DNA of 64,000 bases from CAZFOB01 sp964520325 (GTDB lineage Bacteria; Actinomycetota; JAICYB01): NCBI GenBank assembly GCA_964520325.1, contig CAZFOB010000010.1, positions 62,001 through 126,000 of the forward strand. The letters run 5' to 3'. Below, piece after piece: positions 57,324 through 64,000 of this stretch; the stretch's first letter is position 1, and each line of letters opens with the position of its first letter. The notes below the pieces were generated by a model that saw nothing but the letters and a program-made list of their open reading frames with translations, was not told the origin of the DNA and searched no databases. Made by a program: the position numbers and the translations under genes.

Positions 57324-59561
57324 CTACGCGAGACCGTTCTCGTAGGCATAGGCCGTGGCGGCCGCGCGCGACGAGATCCCGAGCTTCGTGAAGATGTTGC
57401 TGATGTGGCGGGCTACGGTCTTCTCGCTGAGCACGAGCTCGGAGGCGATCGCGCGGTTCGTCCTCCCCGTGGCGACGAGTCGCAGGACCTCCACCTCGCG
57501 GGGCGAGAGGCCTCCCGACGTCTTGGGTGCCTTTGGTCCGTAGATCTCCTTCAGGCGCGCGAGATCCGGTTCGGCCCCCAGTTGCTCGAAATCCTCACGG
57601 GCCGCCTCGAACTCCATGTCGGCGCCGGCGTCGTCCCCCAGTGCTCGGCGAGCAAGCCCCATCAGCACGCGGACCCGCGCGGCTTCATGTGGCGCGTCGA
57701 GCTGCCGCCAAACCACGGACGCTTCGCGCAGCTTCGAGAGTCCGGCGCGGGCGTCTGACTCGACGACCAGAACGGCTCCGTCGGCGTGTGCTGCGAGCGC
57801 GTGCAGAAGTGGTGCATCGAGCATCGTTGCGATCTCACCGAGCTCATTTGCGCACGCACGGGCCGCTCCTACATCTCCCGCCTCGAGCATGATCTCAACG
57901 GACGCCGGGAGCACCCTCGACCGAGAAGGTGGATCGTGCGTATCGTCCAGCACGCGTCTGATGGCCGCGGCGGCAACGTCGACGCGACCCTGGGCTAGCC
58001 GGATCAGCGACATCCCGGGTTCGGGCTCGCGTCCGGCTTGACTGGCCCGACGGTACGACTCCTCGGCGCCGGCGAAGTCGCCGCGTAACCGCTGGATCTC
58101 GCCGAGCTGGTAGAAGGCCGACCCGAGCGAGTCCCAGGTGGGAGGACCTGCGAGCGTTTCGCACGCACGCTCGGCGGCGATCATGGCGTCCGGCCACGCG
58201 CCTTGAAGCTGGAAGATCTCGCAGCGGTGGATGAGGCAGTTCCCTCGATAGGGCACGAGATCGGGTTGGGCATCGCACCAACGTGAGAGTGCCGCGGTCC
58301 ACTCCCGCGCGCGGCGGAGGTCGAACAGCCGCTGGCACGCGTCGATCACAGCGCAATAGCAGATGCCGGCGAAGATCGCTGAGACCTCACCTGTCGTGAC
58401 GGCGACCATGACCTCGTCGAGCAGGCCGAAGCCTTCCTTCGGCCGTCCCATCATGATCTCGGCTTGGCCGAGGGCGAGCCGGCTCATCGTCACCGCGTTC
58501 GGGTCGTCGAAGCGTCGTGCGATCTCTGCCGCTTCGAGGAAATTCGGGTAAGCCGTTGCCGGATCACCCGAAAACAGCACCGGCAGGTTGGTGAGCGTGA
58601 GAAACCACGCGCGCTCGACGCAGTCCTCGCCGCTCTCTTCGAGAATCCGTCCGCCCCGCGCGATCCAGCCCATCGCGGGCGCCATGTCGCCTCTGAACAA
58701 CAGACCGCACGCGTGCCAGAACGCGCAATGCGCCGCTCGAGCCGGCTCGCCACGTCGGAGAGCCTCGTGGTGGGCGCGCGTCCAGGCGTCTGCTGCACCA
58801 CCTTCGTCCCCGATCAGGTAAGACGCTTCCGCGAGCCGTTCGAGGTCGTCGATGTCGAGCTCGGCCTCGCGATCAGCCGCGGTGAATCGTGCGACCGCGT
58901 CGCTCCACCGATGCTCCGCGAAGACCTGTCGGCCTTGTTCGCGCTCATTTCCGGCGCTTCCTGCGCCATCGGAGCCACGCAGGACGGCGAAGTCGCGTTG
59001 CAGTTGTGCTTCGGTGAGCTGGAAGATCCGATGCGAACCGGGGAAGTCCTTGAGTCCATACGTTCCGAGATCGTTCAGCTCGCTCCCAGACCGGAGTCTC
59101 GACGAAACAAGCTCGGCGGTTGACTGTGAAACGAGGATCTGTCCGCCATGTCCGGAGTCGCAGATCCGCTTAGCACGATTGACGTCCTGTCCGACGTAAT
59201 CACCATCTCGGACGATCGCCTCACCGGTGTGCAGCCCCATACGAACTCGGAGCTGGCGTCCTTCGGGCCAAGCGTGGGACTCGAGAGCGTTCTGACCCTC
59301 GAGGGCGGCCGCGGCAGCGTCCGTCGCCTTGGCGAACGCGACGAAGAGCGCGTCCCCTTCTGCGAACACCACAACGCCACTGTGCGCTGAGAACGCCTCC
59401 CGCAAGAGCGAACGTTGAGATTCCTGGAGCTCCGCGTAGCGTGCGTCGCCAAGTGCTGCGACGGTCTGAGTCGACCCTTCAACGTCTGTGAAGAGGAAGG
59501 TGACTGTACCTGTCGGAAGCGCCTGCTCTGGTCGCTCGCTCATCGCTCGCCTCGCGTCCAT
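57324..59561 (-). CDS. Class III nucleotidyl cyclase - TPR - LuxR-type transcription regulator
   Basis: This ~745-residue regulator has an N-terminal cyclase domain with both metal aspartates (FTDVEGST and AEGDALF) and VNRAKRI; this set suggests possible activity. A long alpha-helical tetratricopeptide-like middle follows. The C-terminal LuxR helix-turn-helix (LSPREVEVLRLVATGRTNRAIA) ends the protein. Start: ATG 59561 with GGGAG upstream, or ATG 59543. It is divergent from the LLM gene and upstream of the CzcO-type operon, so either may be its target. It lacks the AAA ATPase of many actinobacterial relatives. Confidence 0.85.
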   Translation of the reverse strand: MDARRAMSERPEQALPTGTVTFLFTDVEGSTQTVAALGDARYAELQESQRSLLREAFSAHSGVVVFAEGDALFVAFAKATDAAAAALEGQNALESHAWPEGRQLRVRMGLHTGEAIVRDGDYVGQDVNRAKRICDSGHGGQILVSQSTAELVSSRLRSGSELNDLGTYGLKDFPGSHRIFQLTEAQLQRDFAVLRGSDGAGSAGNEREQGRQVFAEHRWSDAVARFTAADREAELDIDDLERLAEASYLIGDEGGAADAWTRAHHEALRRGEPARAAHCAFWHACGLLFRGDMAPAMGWIARGGRILEESGEDCVERAWFLTLTNLPVLFSGDPATAYPNFLEAAEIARRFDDPNAVTMSRLALGQAEIMMGRPKEGFGLLDEVMVAVTTGEVSAIFAGICYCAVIDACQRLFDLRRAREWTAALSRWCDAQPDLVPYRGNCLIHRCEIFQLQGAWPDAMIAAERACETLAGPPTWDSLGSAFYQLGEIQRLRGDFAGAEESYRRASQAGREPEPGMSLIRLAQGRVDVAAAAIRRVLDDTHDPPSRSRVLPASVEIMLEAGDVGAARACANELGEIATMLDAPLLHALAAHADGAVLVVESDARAGLSKLREASVVWRQLDAPHEAARVRVLMGLARRALGDDAGADMEFEAAREDFEQLGAEPDLARLKEIYGPKAPKTSGGLSPREVEVLRLVATGRTNRAIASELVLSEKTVARHISNIFTKLGISSRAAATAYAYENGLA

Positions 59562-59572
59562 CCAGTCTCCCG

Positions 59573-59605
59573 CGTGAGCGTCACGGAGGCGAACCCAGCT
59601 ATAAA
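59573..59605 (+). promoter_or_regulatory. Divergent promoter region of the LLM operon and the cyclase-LuxR gene
   Basis: CGTGA-GCG-TCACG (59573-59585) is a small perfect palindrome. TATAAA at 59600-59605 is a consensus-like -10 only eight bases before the LLM ATG at 59614, so the message would be leaderless. No convincing -35 is seen. Confidence 0.5.
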
Positions 59606-59613
59606 GGTCTCCC

Positions 59614-60618
59614 ATGAAACTCGGCTTGATGATCGGGTACTGGTCGGCTGCACCTCCGCCCAACCTCATCGAGCTCGCGAAGCTCGCCGAGTCGGCCGGC
59701 TACGACTCCATCTGGACGGCCGAAGCGTACGGCTCCGACGTCGTCTCACCGCTGTGCTGGATCGGCGCCAACACCAAGACCATCAAGCTCGGCACCGGCC
59801 TCATGCAGATCGCCGCACGCACACCCGCCTGCGTTGCCATGACGGCAGCCACGATCGACCACCTCTCCGGTGGACGGCTCATCCTCGGCCTCGGTGTGTC
59901 CGGCCCCCAGGTCGTCGAAGGGTGGTACGGCCAGCCGTTCCCGAAACCGTTGCAGCGCACGAAGGACTACGTCGAGATCATCCGGACGATGCTGCGCCGC
60001 GAGGAGCCGGTCACCTCCGAGAGTGAGCACTACCCGCTCCCGTATCCGGGCGGCGCCGGGCTCGGGAAGCCGCTCAAGATCACCGTCCATCCGCTGCGTA
60101 GCGAGATCCCCATCTATCTGGGGGCTGAAGGACCCAAGAACGTGAAGCAAACAACCGAGATCGCCGACGGTTGGCTCCCGATCTTCTACTCACCGTTCCG
60201 CAACGACATGTACGAAAGGATCAGCTTCCCTGAGGGCTTCGAAGTCGCATGTCCGGTGACGATGATGGTCACCGACGACTCCCCAGAAGCAGTGAAGGGC
60301 GCCCTCGACTTCATCAAGCTCTCGCTCTCCTTCTACATCGGGGGCATGGGAGCGAAGGACCGCAACTTCCACCTCGACGTCGTCGGACGCATGGGTTTCG
60401 AGGAAGACGCACGGCGCGTCCAGGATCTGTTCCTCGACGGCAAGCGGGACGAAGCAGCCGCGGCTGTACCCGACGCACTCGCCGACGAGATCTCGCTCGT
60501 CGGACCGAAGGAACGGATCAAGGAACGTCTCCAAGCGTGGGAGGCATCGCCCATCACCACGCTGCTCGTTGGCGCTCGCGACGAGGCGACGGTGAAGCTG
60601 CTCCCGGAGCTGCTCTGA
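59614..60618 (+). CDS. LLM-class, probably F420-dependent oxidoreductase
   Basis: The 334-residue TIM-barrel protein of the luciferase-like monooxygenase family has IDHLSGGRLILGLGVSGPQVVEGW and YLGAEGPKNVKQTTEIADGW, the pattern of F420-dependent enzymes of Actinomycetota. Substrate unknown. The TGA overlaps the ATG of the nitronate monooxygenase gene. Confidence 0.87.
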   Translation: MKLGLMIGYWSAAPPPNLIELAKLAESAGYDSIWTAEAYGSDVVSPLCWIGANTKTIKLGTGLMQIAARTPACVAMTAATIDHLSGGRLILGLGVSGPQVVEGWYGQPFPKPLQRTKDYVEIIRTMLRREEPVTSESEHYPLPYPGGAGLGKPLKITVHPLRSEIPIYLGAEGPKNVKQTTEIADGWLPIFYSPFRNDMYERISFPEGFEVACPVTMMVTDDSPEAVKGALDFIKLSLSFYIGGMGAKDRNFHLDVVGRMGFEEDARRVQDLFLDGKRDEAAAAVPDALADEISLVGPKERIKERLQAWEASPITTLLVGARDEATVKLLPELL

Positions 60619-61574
60619 TGCCGATGTTCTCCAACCGCGTCACCGAGATGCTCGGCATCGACATCCCGATCGTCCAAGCACCGATGGGATGGATCGCCAG
60701 ATCGCAACTCGCTTCGGCGGTGAGCAACGCCGGCGCGATGGGGATCATCGAGACATCGTCGGGACAGCTTGACGAGATCCGTGACGAGATCCGCAAGATG
60801 CGCGACCTCACCGACAAGCCGTTCGGCGTGAACATCGCGCAAGCGTTCGTGCGCGACCCCGCCATCGTCGACTTCGTCGTCGAGCAGGGCGTGAAGTTCG
60901 TGACGACTTCCGCCGGATCTCCGACGAAGTACACCGGACAGCTCAAGGCCGCCGGTCTGACCGTCTTCCATGTCGTGCCGAATCTCTACGGCGCGCTCAA
61001 GGCGATCGACGCCGGCGTCGACGGACTCGTTGTCGAAGGCGGCGAGGGCGGCGGTTTCAAGAACCCTCGTCCGGTCGCCACGATGGTCCTCTTGCCGCTG
61101 GTCGCATCGAAGGTGGACGTCCCGATCATCGCTGCCGGCGGGTTCGTCGACGGACCGACCATGGCTGCCGCATTCGCCCTGGGGGCCGAAGGCGTTCAGA
61201 TGGGTACACGCATGGTGTCCGCGCTCGAGTCGCCCGTGCACGACAACTGGAAGCAGATGGTGGTCGATGCCGCGGAGACGGACACGGTATTCCTGAACCG
61301 GCACACTTCGCCCGCCCTGCGCGCTTTGCGCACCAAGCGGACGGAGTCCTTCGAGTTCGATAACGAGTCCAATGCGATGTCGCTCTTCGGCAACGCCATG
61401 GATCTCTACTTCGGCGGCGACATGGAAGCCGCGATCGCGTTGAGCGGACAGGTGGCCGGGCGCATCGACGAGATCAGGCCCGTCGCCGACATCATCGACG
61501 AGTGCGCGACGGACTGCCTCGCGCTGCTCCGCGAGCTGGCCGAGCGCTATCCCGACGTCGTGACCGCACGATGA
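60618..61574 (+). CDS. Nitronate monooxygenase / 2-nitropropane dioxygenase family protein
   Basis: The 318-residue FMN enzyme has PIVQAPMGWIA near the start, VVEGGEGGGF and the phosphate-binding AAGGFVDGPTMAAAFALGAEGVQMGTR (in two parts). The catalytic His found in true nitronate monooxygenases (G-x-H-G) is not obvious (VEGGEGGG), so another FMN reaction is possible. ATG 60618 (TGATG overlap) or 60624. Confidence 0.85.
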   Translation: MPMFSNRVTEMLGIDIPIVQAPMGWIARSQLASAVSNAGAMGIIETSSGQLDEIRDEIRKMRDLTDKPFGVNIAQAFVRDPAIVDFVVEQGVKFVTTSAGSPTKYTGQLKAAGLTVFHVVPNLYGALKAIDAGVDGLVVEGGEGGGFKNPRPVATMVLLPLVASKVDVPIIAAGGFVDGPTMAAAFALGAEGVQMGTRMVSALESPVHDNWKQMVVDAAETDTVFLNRHTSPALRALRTKRTESFEFDNESNAMSLFGNAMDLYFGGDMEAAIALSGQVAGRIDEIRPVADIIDECATDCLALLRELAERYPDVVTAR

Positions 61575-62308
61575 GCCGGCGCGTTGCGATCGTCAGTGAC
61601 GCCGCGTTCTATGTCGGGCCGGATCTAGCGCGACTTCTCGCCGCGCGCGACCACGACCTCGTGTTGGGCGACGCGAACGAGGAACTCGTCGATGAGCTCG
61701 CGTCGGCCGGCGCAACGGTCGAAAACGTCACCGGCGTCCGGGATCTCACTGCCGAAGGATCCGCGGAGCGACTGGTGCAAGCGGCGCTCGATCGGTTCGG
61801 CCGCATCGATTCCGCGACGGCGTTCACCGGGCAGATCATCGTCGGACGATTCCTGCAGTCGAGCGTCGACGACCTGCGCGTCGTGATGAAGGGCTGCCTC
61901 GAGTCGCCGTACAACTTCCTGCGCGCCGTCGTTCCGCAGATGGTCGAACAAGGCGAGGGACAAGTGCTCGTCCTCACGAGCGCGGCCGGCGCGCGTCCGA
62001 CGCCCGGAGCTCCGCTCTACTCGAGTGCCCGAGCGGGCGCGAACATGCTCGTACGCAACGTCGCTGCTGAAGTCGCGAAGAACGGTGTCCAAGTGAACGC
62101 CGTTGGGACGAACTTCATGGACTTCCCAGCCTTCCTCGCAGCCAATCGCGTCACCGACGAGGAGAGCCGCGCGCGGGTCGAGTCGATGGTGCCGATGAAG
62201 CGCCTCGGGGGCCTCGATGAGCTCGCGCATTTCTGTGCGCCGTTCGTCGACGGCACGAGCCGCTTCACCACCGGACAGTTCGTCGCCTACGCCGGCGGCT
62301 GGGCCTAA
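61571..62308 (+). CDS. SDR-family oxidoreductase with altered active site
   Basis: The 245-residue SDR has a recognisable fold (VAIVSDAAFYVGPDLARLL, LTSAAGA, YSSARAGANMLVRN). The Gly-rich cofactor loop is changed to SDAAFYVG, and the Y-x3-K motif reads Y-S-S-A-R. Thus both the cofactor motif and the catalytic Lys are atypical. It is coupled to the previous gene (ATGA). Its end overlaps the converging P450 gene by four bases. Confidence 0.8.
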   Translation: MSRRVAIVSDAAFYVGPDLARLLAARDHDLVLGDANEELVDELASAGATVENVTGVRDLTAEGSAERLVQAALDRFGRIDSATAFTGQIIVGRFLQSSVDDLRVVMKGCLESPYNFLRAVVPQMVEQGEGQVLVLTSAAGARPTPGAPLYSSARAGANMLVRNVAAEVAKNGVQVNAVGTNFMDFPAFLAANRVTDEESRARVESMVPMKRLGGLDELAHFCAPFVDGTSRFTTGQFVAYAGGWA

Positions 62309-63534
62309 GCGGCCCGGGGGCCGAGCTTCACCGGCAGCGACTTGATGCCGCGGATGAAGTTCGAGCGAAGGCGCTGCGCCGGCCCCGTCTGCTCGATGTC
62401 CGGGTAGCGCCGCATCAGCTCCTCGAAGAGTGCGCGGATCTCCTGGCGCGCGAGCGACGCACCGAGGCAGAAGTGCGGGCCGCCACCGCCGAAGGCGAGA
62501 TGCGGATTCGGCTGTCGTCCGACGTCGAAGTGACCGGCGTTGGTGAACACCTCGCTGTCGCGGTTGGCCGCGACATACCACATGCACACTTTCTCGCCCT
62601 CCGCGATGGTCTGTCCGCGGATCTCGGTATCTCGTGTGGCGGAGCGCTCGAAGTGCATGACCGACGTCGTGAGACGAAGCATCTCCTCGACCGCCGTCGG
62701 CATCAGCGACGGATCGTCCTGGAGGCGCCGCATCTCGTCCGGATTCTCGAAGAGCAGGAGCATGCCACCTGTGATGAGGTTGCGTGTCGTCTCGTTGCCT
62801 GCGATGACGAGAAGCATGCAGAAGATGAGGAAGTCGAGCTCGTCGAACTTCTCACCGTCGAGGTCGGCTTGCAGTAAGACGCTGACGAGATCGTCACCGG
62901 GATTCTTCTTGCGCTCCTCCGCGAGAGTCTTGAAGTAGTTGAACATCTCCATCTGCGCCGCGCCGGCCGACTCACCCGCGCCGGCGGACGTCGGGTTGTA
63001 GTCGGGGTCGGCGTTTCCGACCATGACGTCGCCGAGCTCCTTGAGCAAACGCGCGTCGTCCCGCGGCGTCCCCAGCATCTCGACGATCACCCGTAGCGGG
63101 AGCTCAGCCGAGATCCTGTCGACGAAATCCACGGTCTCATGGGATGAGGCGTCACCGAGCTCGTCGAAGATCAGCCGAGTCACTTCGCGCGTGTGCGGCT
63201 CGAGGTCGCGCACAAGGCGCGCCGTGAAGCCCTTCTCGACGAGAGATCGCAGCTTCTTGTGGCGTGGGTTGTCCATCGAGAGCATCGAGCCCTCGGGCTC
63301 GAGGCCGATGATCGTCCCCTGCGCGGAGCTGAAGATGTCGGGGTTCTTACTGACCGCGACGACGTCCGCGTACTTGGTGAGCGCCCAGAATCGATCCCGG
63401 ACGCCCTCGTTCCAGTACACGGGCGCCTCGCGCTGGAGGAGTTTGAACGCGCCGAGGGGATCACCGGACTGGAAGAGGTCGGGATCCGAAAGGTCGACGT
63501 GCAGGTCTACACGAGGCGTGTCGGGGGCTTTCAA
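62305..63534 (-). CDS. Cytochrome P450 (CYP125/CYP124-like)
   Basis: The 409-residue P450 has the I-helix AGNETTRN, the ETLR-type EEMLR and the heme loop FGGGGPHFCLGASLAR with the Cys thiolate. The C-terminus FIRGIKSLPVKL resembles the actinobacterial CYP124/125/142 group, which hydroxylates steroid or branched-chain tails. TTG start at 63534 with TATAAG (63546-63541) eight bases upstream, so leaderless. It shares an operator region with the divergent acyl-CoA dehydrogenase. Confidence 0.9.
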   Translation of the reverse strand: MKAPDTPRVDLHVDLSDPDLFQSGDPLGAFKLLQREAPVYWNEGVRDRFWALTKYADVVAVSKNPDIFSSAQGTIIGLEPEGSMLSMDNPRHKKLRSLVEKGFTARLVRDLEPHTREVTRLIFDELGDASSHETVDFVDRISAELPLRVIVEMLGTPRDDARLLKELGDVMVGNADPDYNPTSAGAGESAGAAQMEMFNYFKTLAEERKKNPGDDLVSVLLQADLDGEKFDELDFLIFCMLLVIAGNETTRNLITGGMLLLFENPDEMRRLQDDPSLMPTAVEEMLRLTTSVMHFERSATRDTEIRGQTIAEGEKVCMWYVAANRDSEVFTNAGHFDVGRQPNPHLAFGGGGPHFCLGASLARQEIRALFEELMRRYPDIEQTGPAQRLRSNFIRGIKSLPVKLGPRAA

Positions 63535-63540
63535 GACGCG

Positions 63541-63584
63541 CTTATAGTGTCAGCCGCACCAAGAACTGACAACCCGTCAGATAT
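63541..63584. promoter_or_regulatory. Divergent operator between the P450 and acyl-CoA dehydrogenase genes
   Basis: CTGAC-AACCC-GTCAG lies inside 63562-63584, a 23-base stretch identical at 18 positions to the palindrome at 55073-55095 read on the minus strand. TATAAG on the minus strand (63546-63541) serves the P450. A shared TetR-type repressor is inferred. Confidence 0.65.
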
Positions 63585-63602
63585 TCGAAATGACAAACAC
63601 TT

Positions 63603-64000
63603 ATGGACTTCGAACTCCCAGCTGAACATCCGGCAAGAACGACGGTCCGTGAATGGATCGCCGAACATCCGACTCCCTCTCCGCGCGAGCTCGCCGACAG
63701 CGGTTACGTCGTCCCGCACTGGCCGAAACCATGGGGCCTCGACGCCGGCCCCATCGAACAGCTCCTGATATCCGACGAGCTGAAGCGCGCGAACATCCAG
63801 CGCCCGATCAATCCGATCGGCATCGGACATTGCGGCCCGATCCTCGTCATACACGGAAGCGACGAACAGAAGCAACGTTACATCCCGCCGATGCTTTCGG
63901 CCGATGAGATCTGGTGCCAGCTCTTCAGCGAGCCCGGCGCAGGCTCCGACCTCGCCGGTGTCTCGACCCGCGTCGAGAAGACCGATGACGGCTGGGTCGT
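63603..64000 (+). CDS. Acyl-CoA dehydrogenase, N-terminal part (runs off the right edge)
   Basis: The frame from ATG 63603 is open to the window end (132 codons): MDFELPAEHPARTTVREW, PHWPKPWGLDAGP, and CQLFSEPGAGSDLAG with the flavin/substrate motif. It resembles the large partner gene at 51674 and is preceded by the shared operator, so it probably belongs to the same regulon. Confidence 0.88.
   Translation, partial: MDFELPAEHPARTTVREWIAEHPTPSPRELADSGYVVPHWPKPWGLDAGPIEQLLISDELKRANIQRPINPIGIGHCGPILVIHGSDEQKQRYIPPMLSADEIWCQLFSEPGAGSDLAGVSTRVEKTDDGWV

Overview
This is a GC-rich window with tightly packed, mostly ATGA- or TGATG-overlapping genes. It most likely comes from an uncultured member of the Actinomycetota (inference). 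Supporting signs are F420/LLM-type and CzcO-type oxidoreductases, a geranylgeranyl-reductase-family protein beside nuo, a fused ctaA-ctaB gene, cyclase-LuxR regulators, promoters that look leaderless, and a TetR-controlled acyl-CoA dehydrogenase/thiolase/P450 gene set. There are no rRNA genes, and I found no tRNA genes, CRISPR arrays or insertion sequences.

Region 1 (1-23.4 kb, minus strand) holds two complete-looking complex I operons in series. The upstream one (23206 down to 8540) is a 14-subunit nuoABCDEFGHIJKLMN. The downstream one (8110 down to past the left edge) runs nuoABCD-HIJKLM and lacks the NADH-dehydrogenase module nuoEFG. The two are separated by a remnant of a class III nucleotidyl cyclase gene. 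Both operons carry the same promoter/operator geometry: a TAAG-type -10 followed at once by a TTGTGA-N6-TCACAA-like palindrome (Rex- or CRP/GlxR-like). Directly after nuoD, both also carry three tandem 44-bp units. Each unit is a 15-codon mini-ORF linked to its neighbours by ATGA stop/start overlaps.

Region 2 (23.4-43.5 kb) is respiratory assembly and electron transfer. It encodes a menaquinone/geranylgeranyl reductase-like flavoprotein, a membrane cupredoxin, a CtaA-CtaB fusion, a polyprenyl diphosphate synthase with an ABC exporter, and a CcoN-like/CcoO-like/small-subunit set in which the CcoN-like protein appears to lack nearly all metal ligands. A cytochrome c maturation operon ccmABCDEF follows, with the Cys-type CcmE. 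Last comes a b6-type cytochrome bc operon (membrane protein, 2x[4Fe-4S] ferredoxin, split cytochrome b, Rieske protein, diheme cytochrome c, membrane protein) behind a third Rex/CRP-like palindrome. Together these make the quinone-reducing, quinol-oxidising and cytochrome-building parts of one respiratory chain.

Region 3 (43.5-48.3 kb) is housekeeping and miscellaneous: a trehalose-phosphatase-like gene, a lipoprotein, a methyltransferase, a ketopantoate-reductase-like protein, a SPPY DNA methylase and a YfcH-type epimerase. Region 4 (48.3-64 kb) is catabolic. One operon of seven genes (three acyl-CoA dehydrogenases, thiolase, SDR, isochorismatase-like protein, TetR regulator) starts behind a perfect 10-bp palindrome. 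A similar palindrome lies between a CYP125/124-like P450 and another acyl-CoA dehydrogenase at the right edge, which suggests one TetR regulon for steroid, terpenoid or branched-lipid breakdown. In between sit a CzcO-type monooxygenase/methyltransferase pair, a cyclase-TPR-LuxR regulator, and an LLM oxidoreductase/nitronate monooxygenase/SDR operon.
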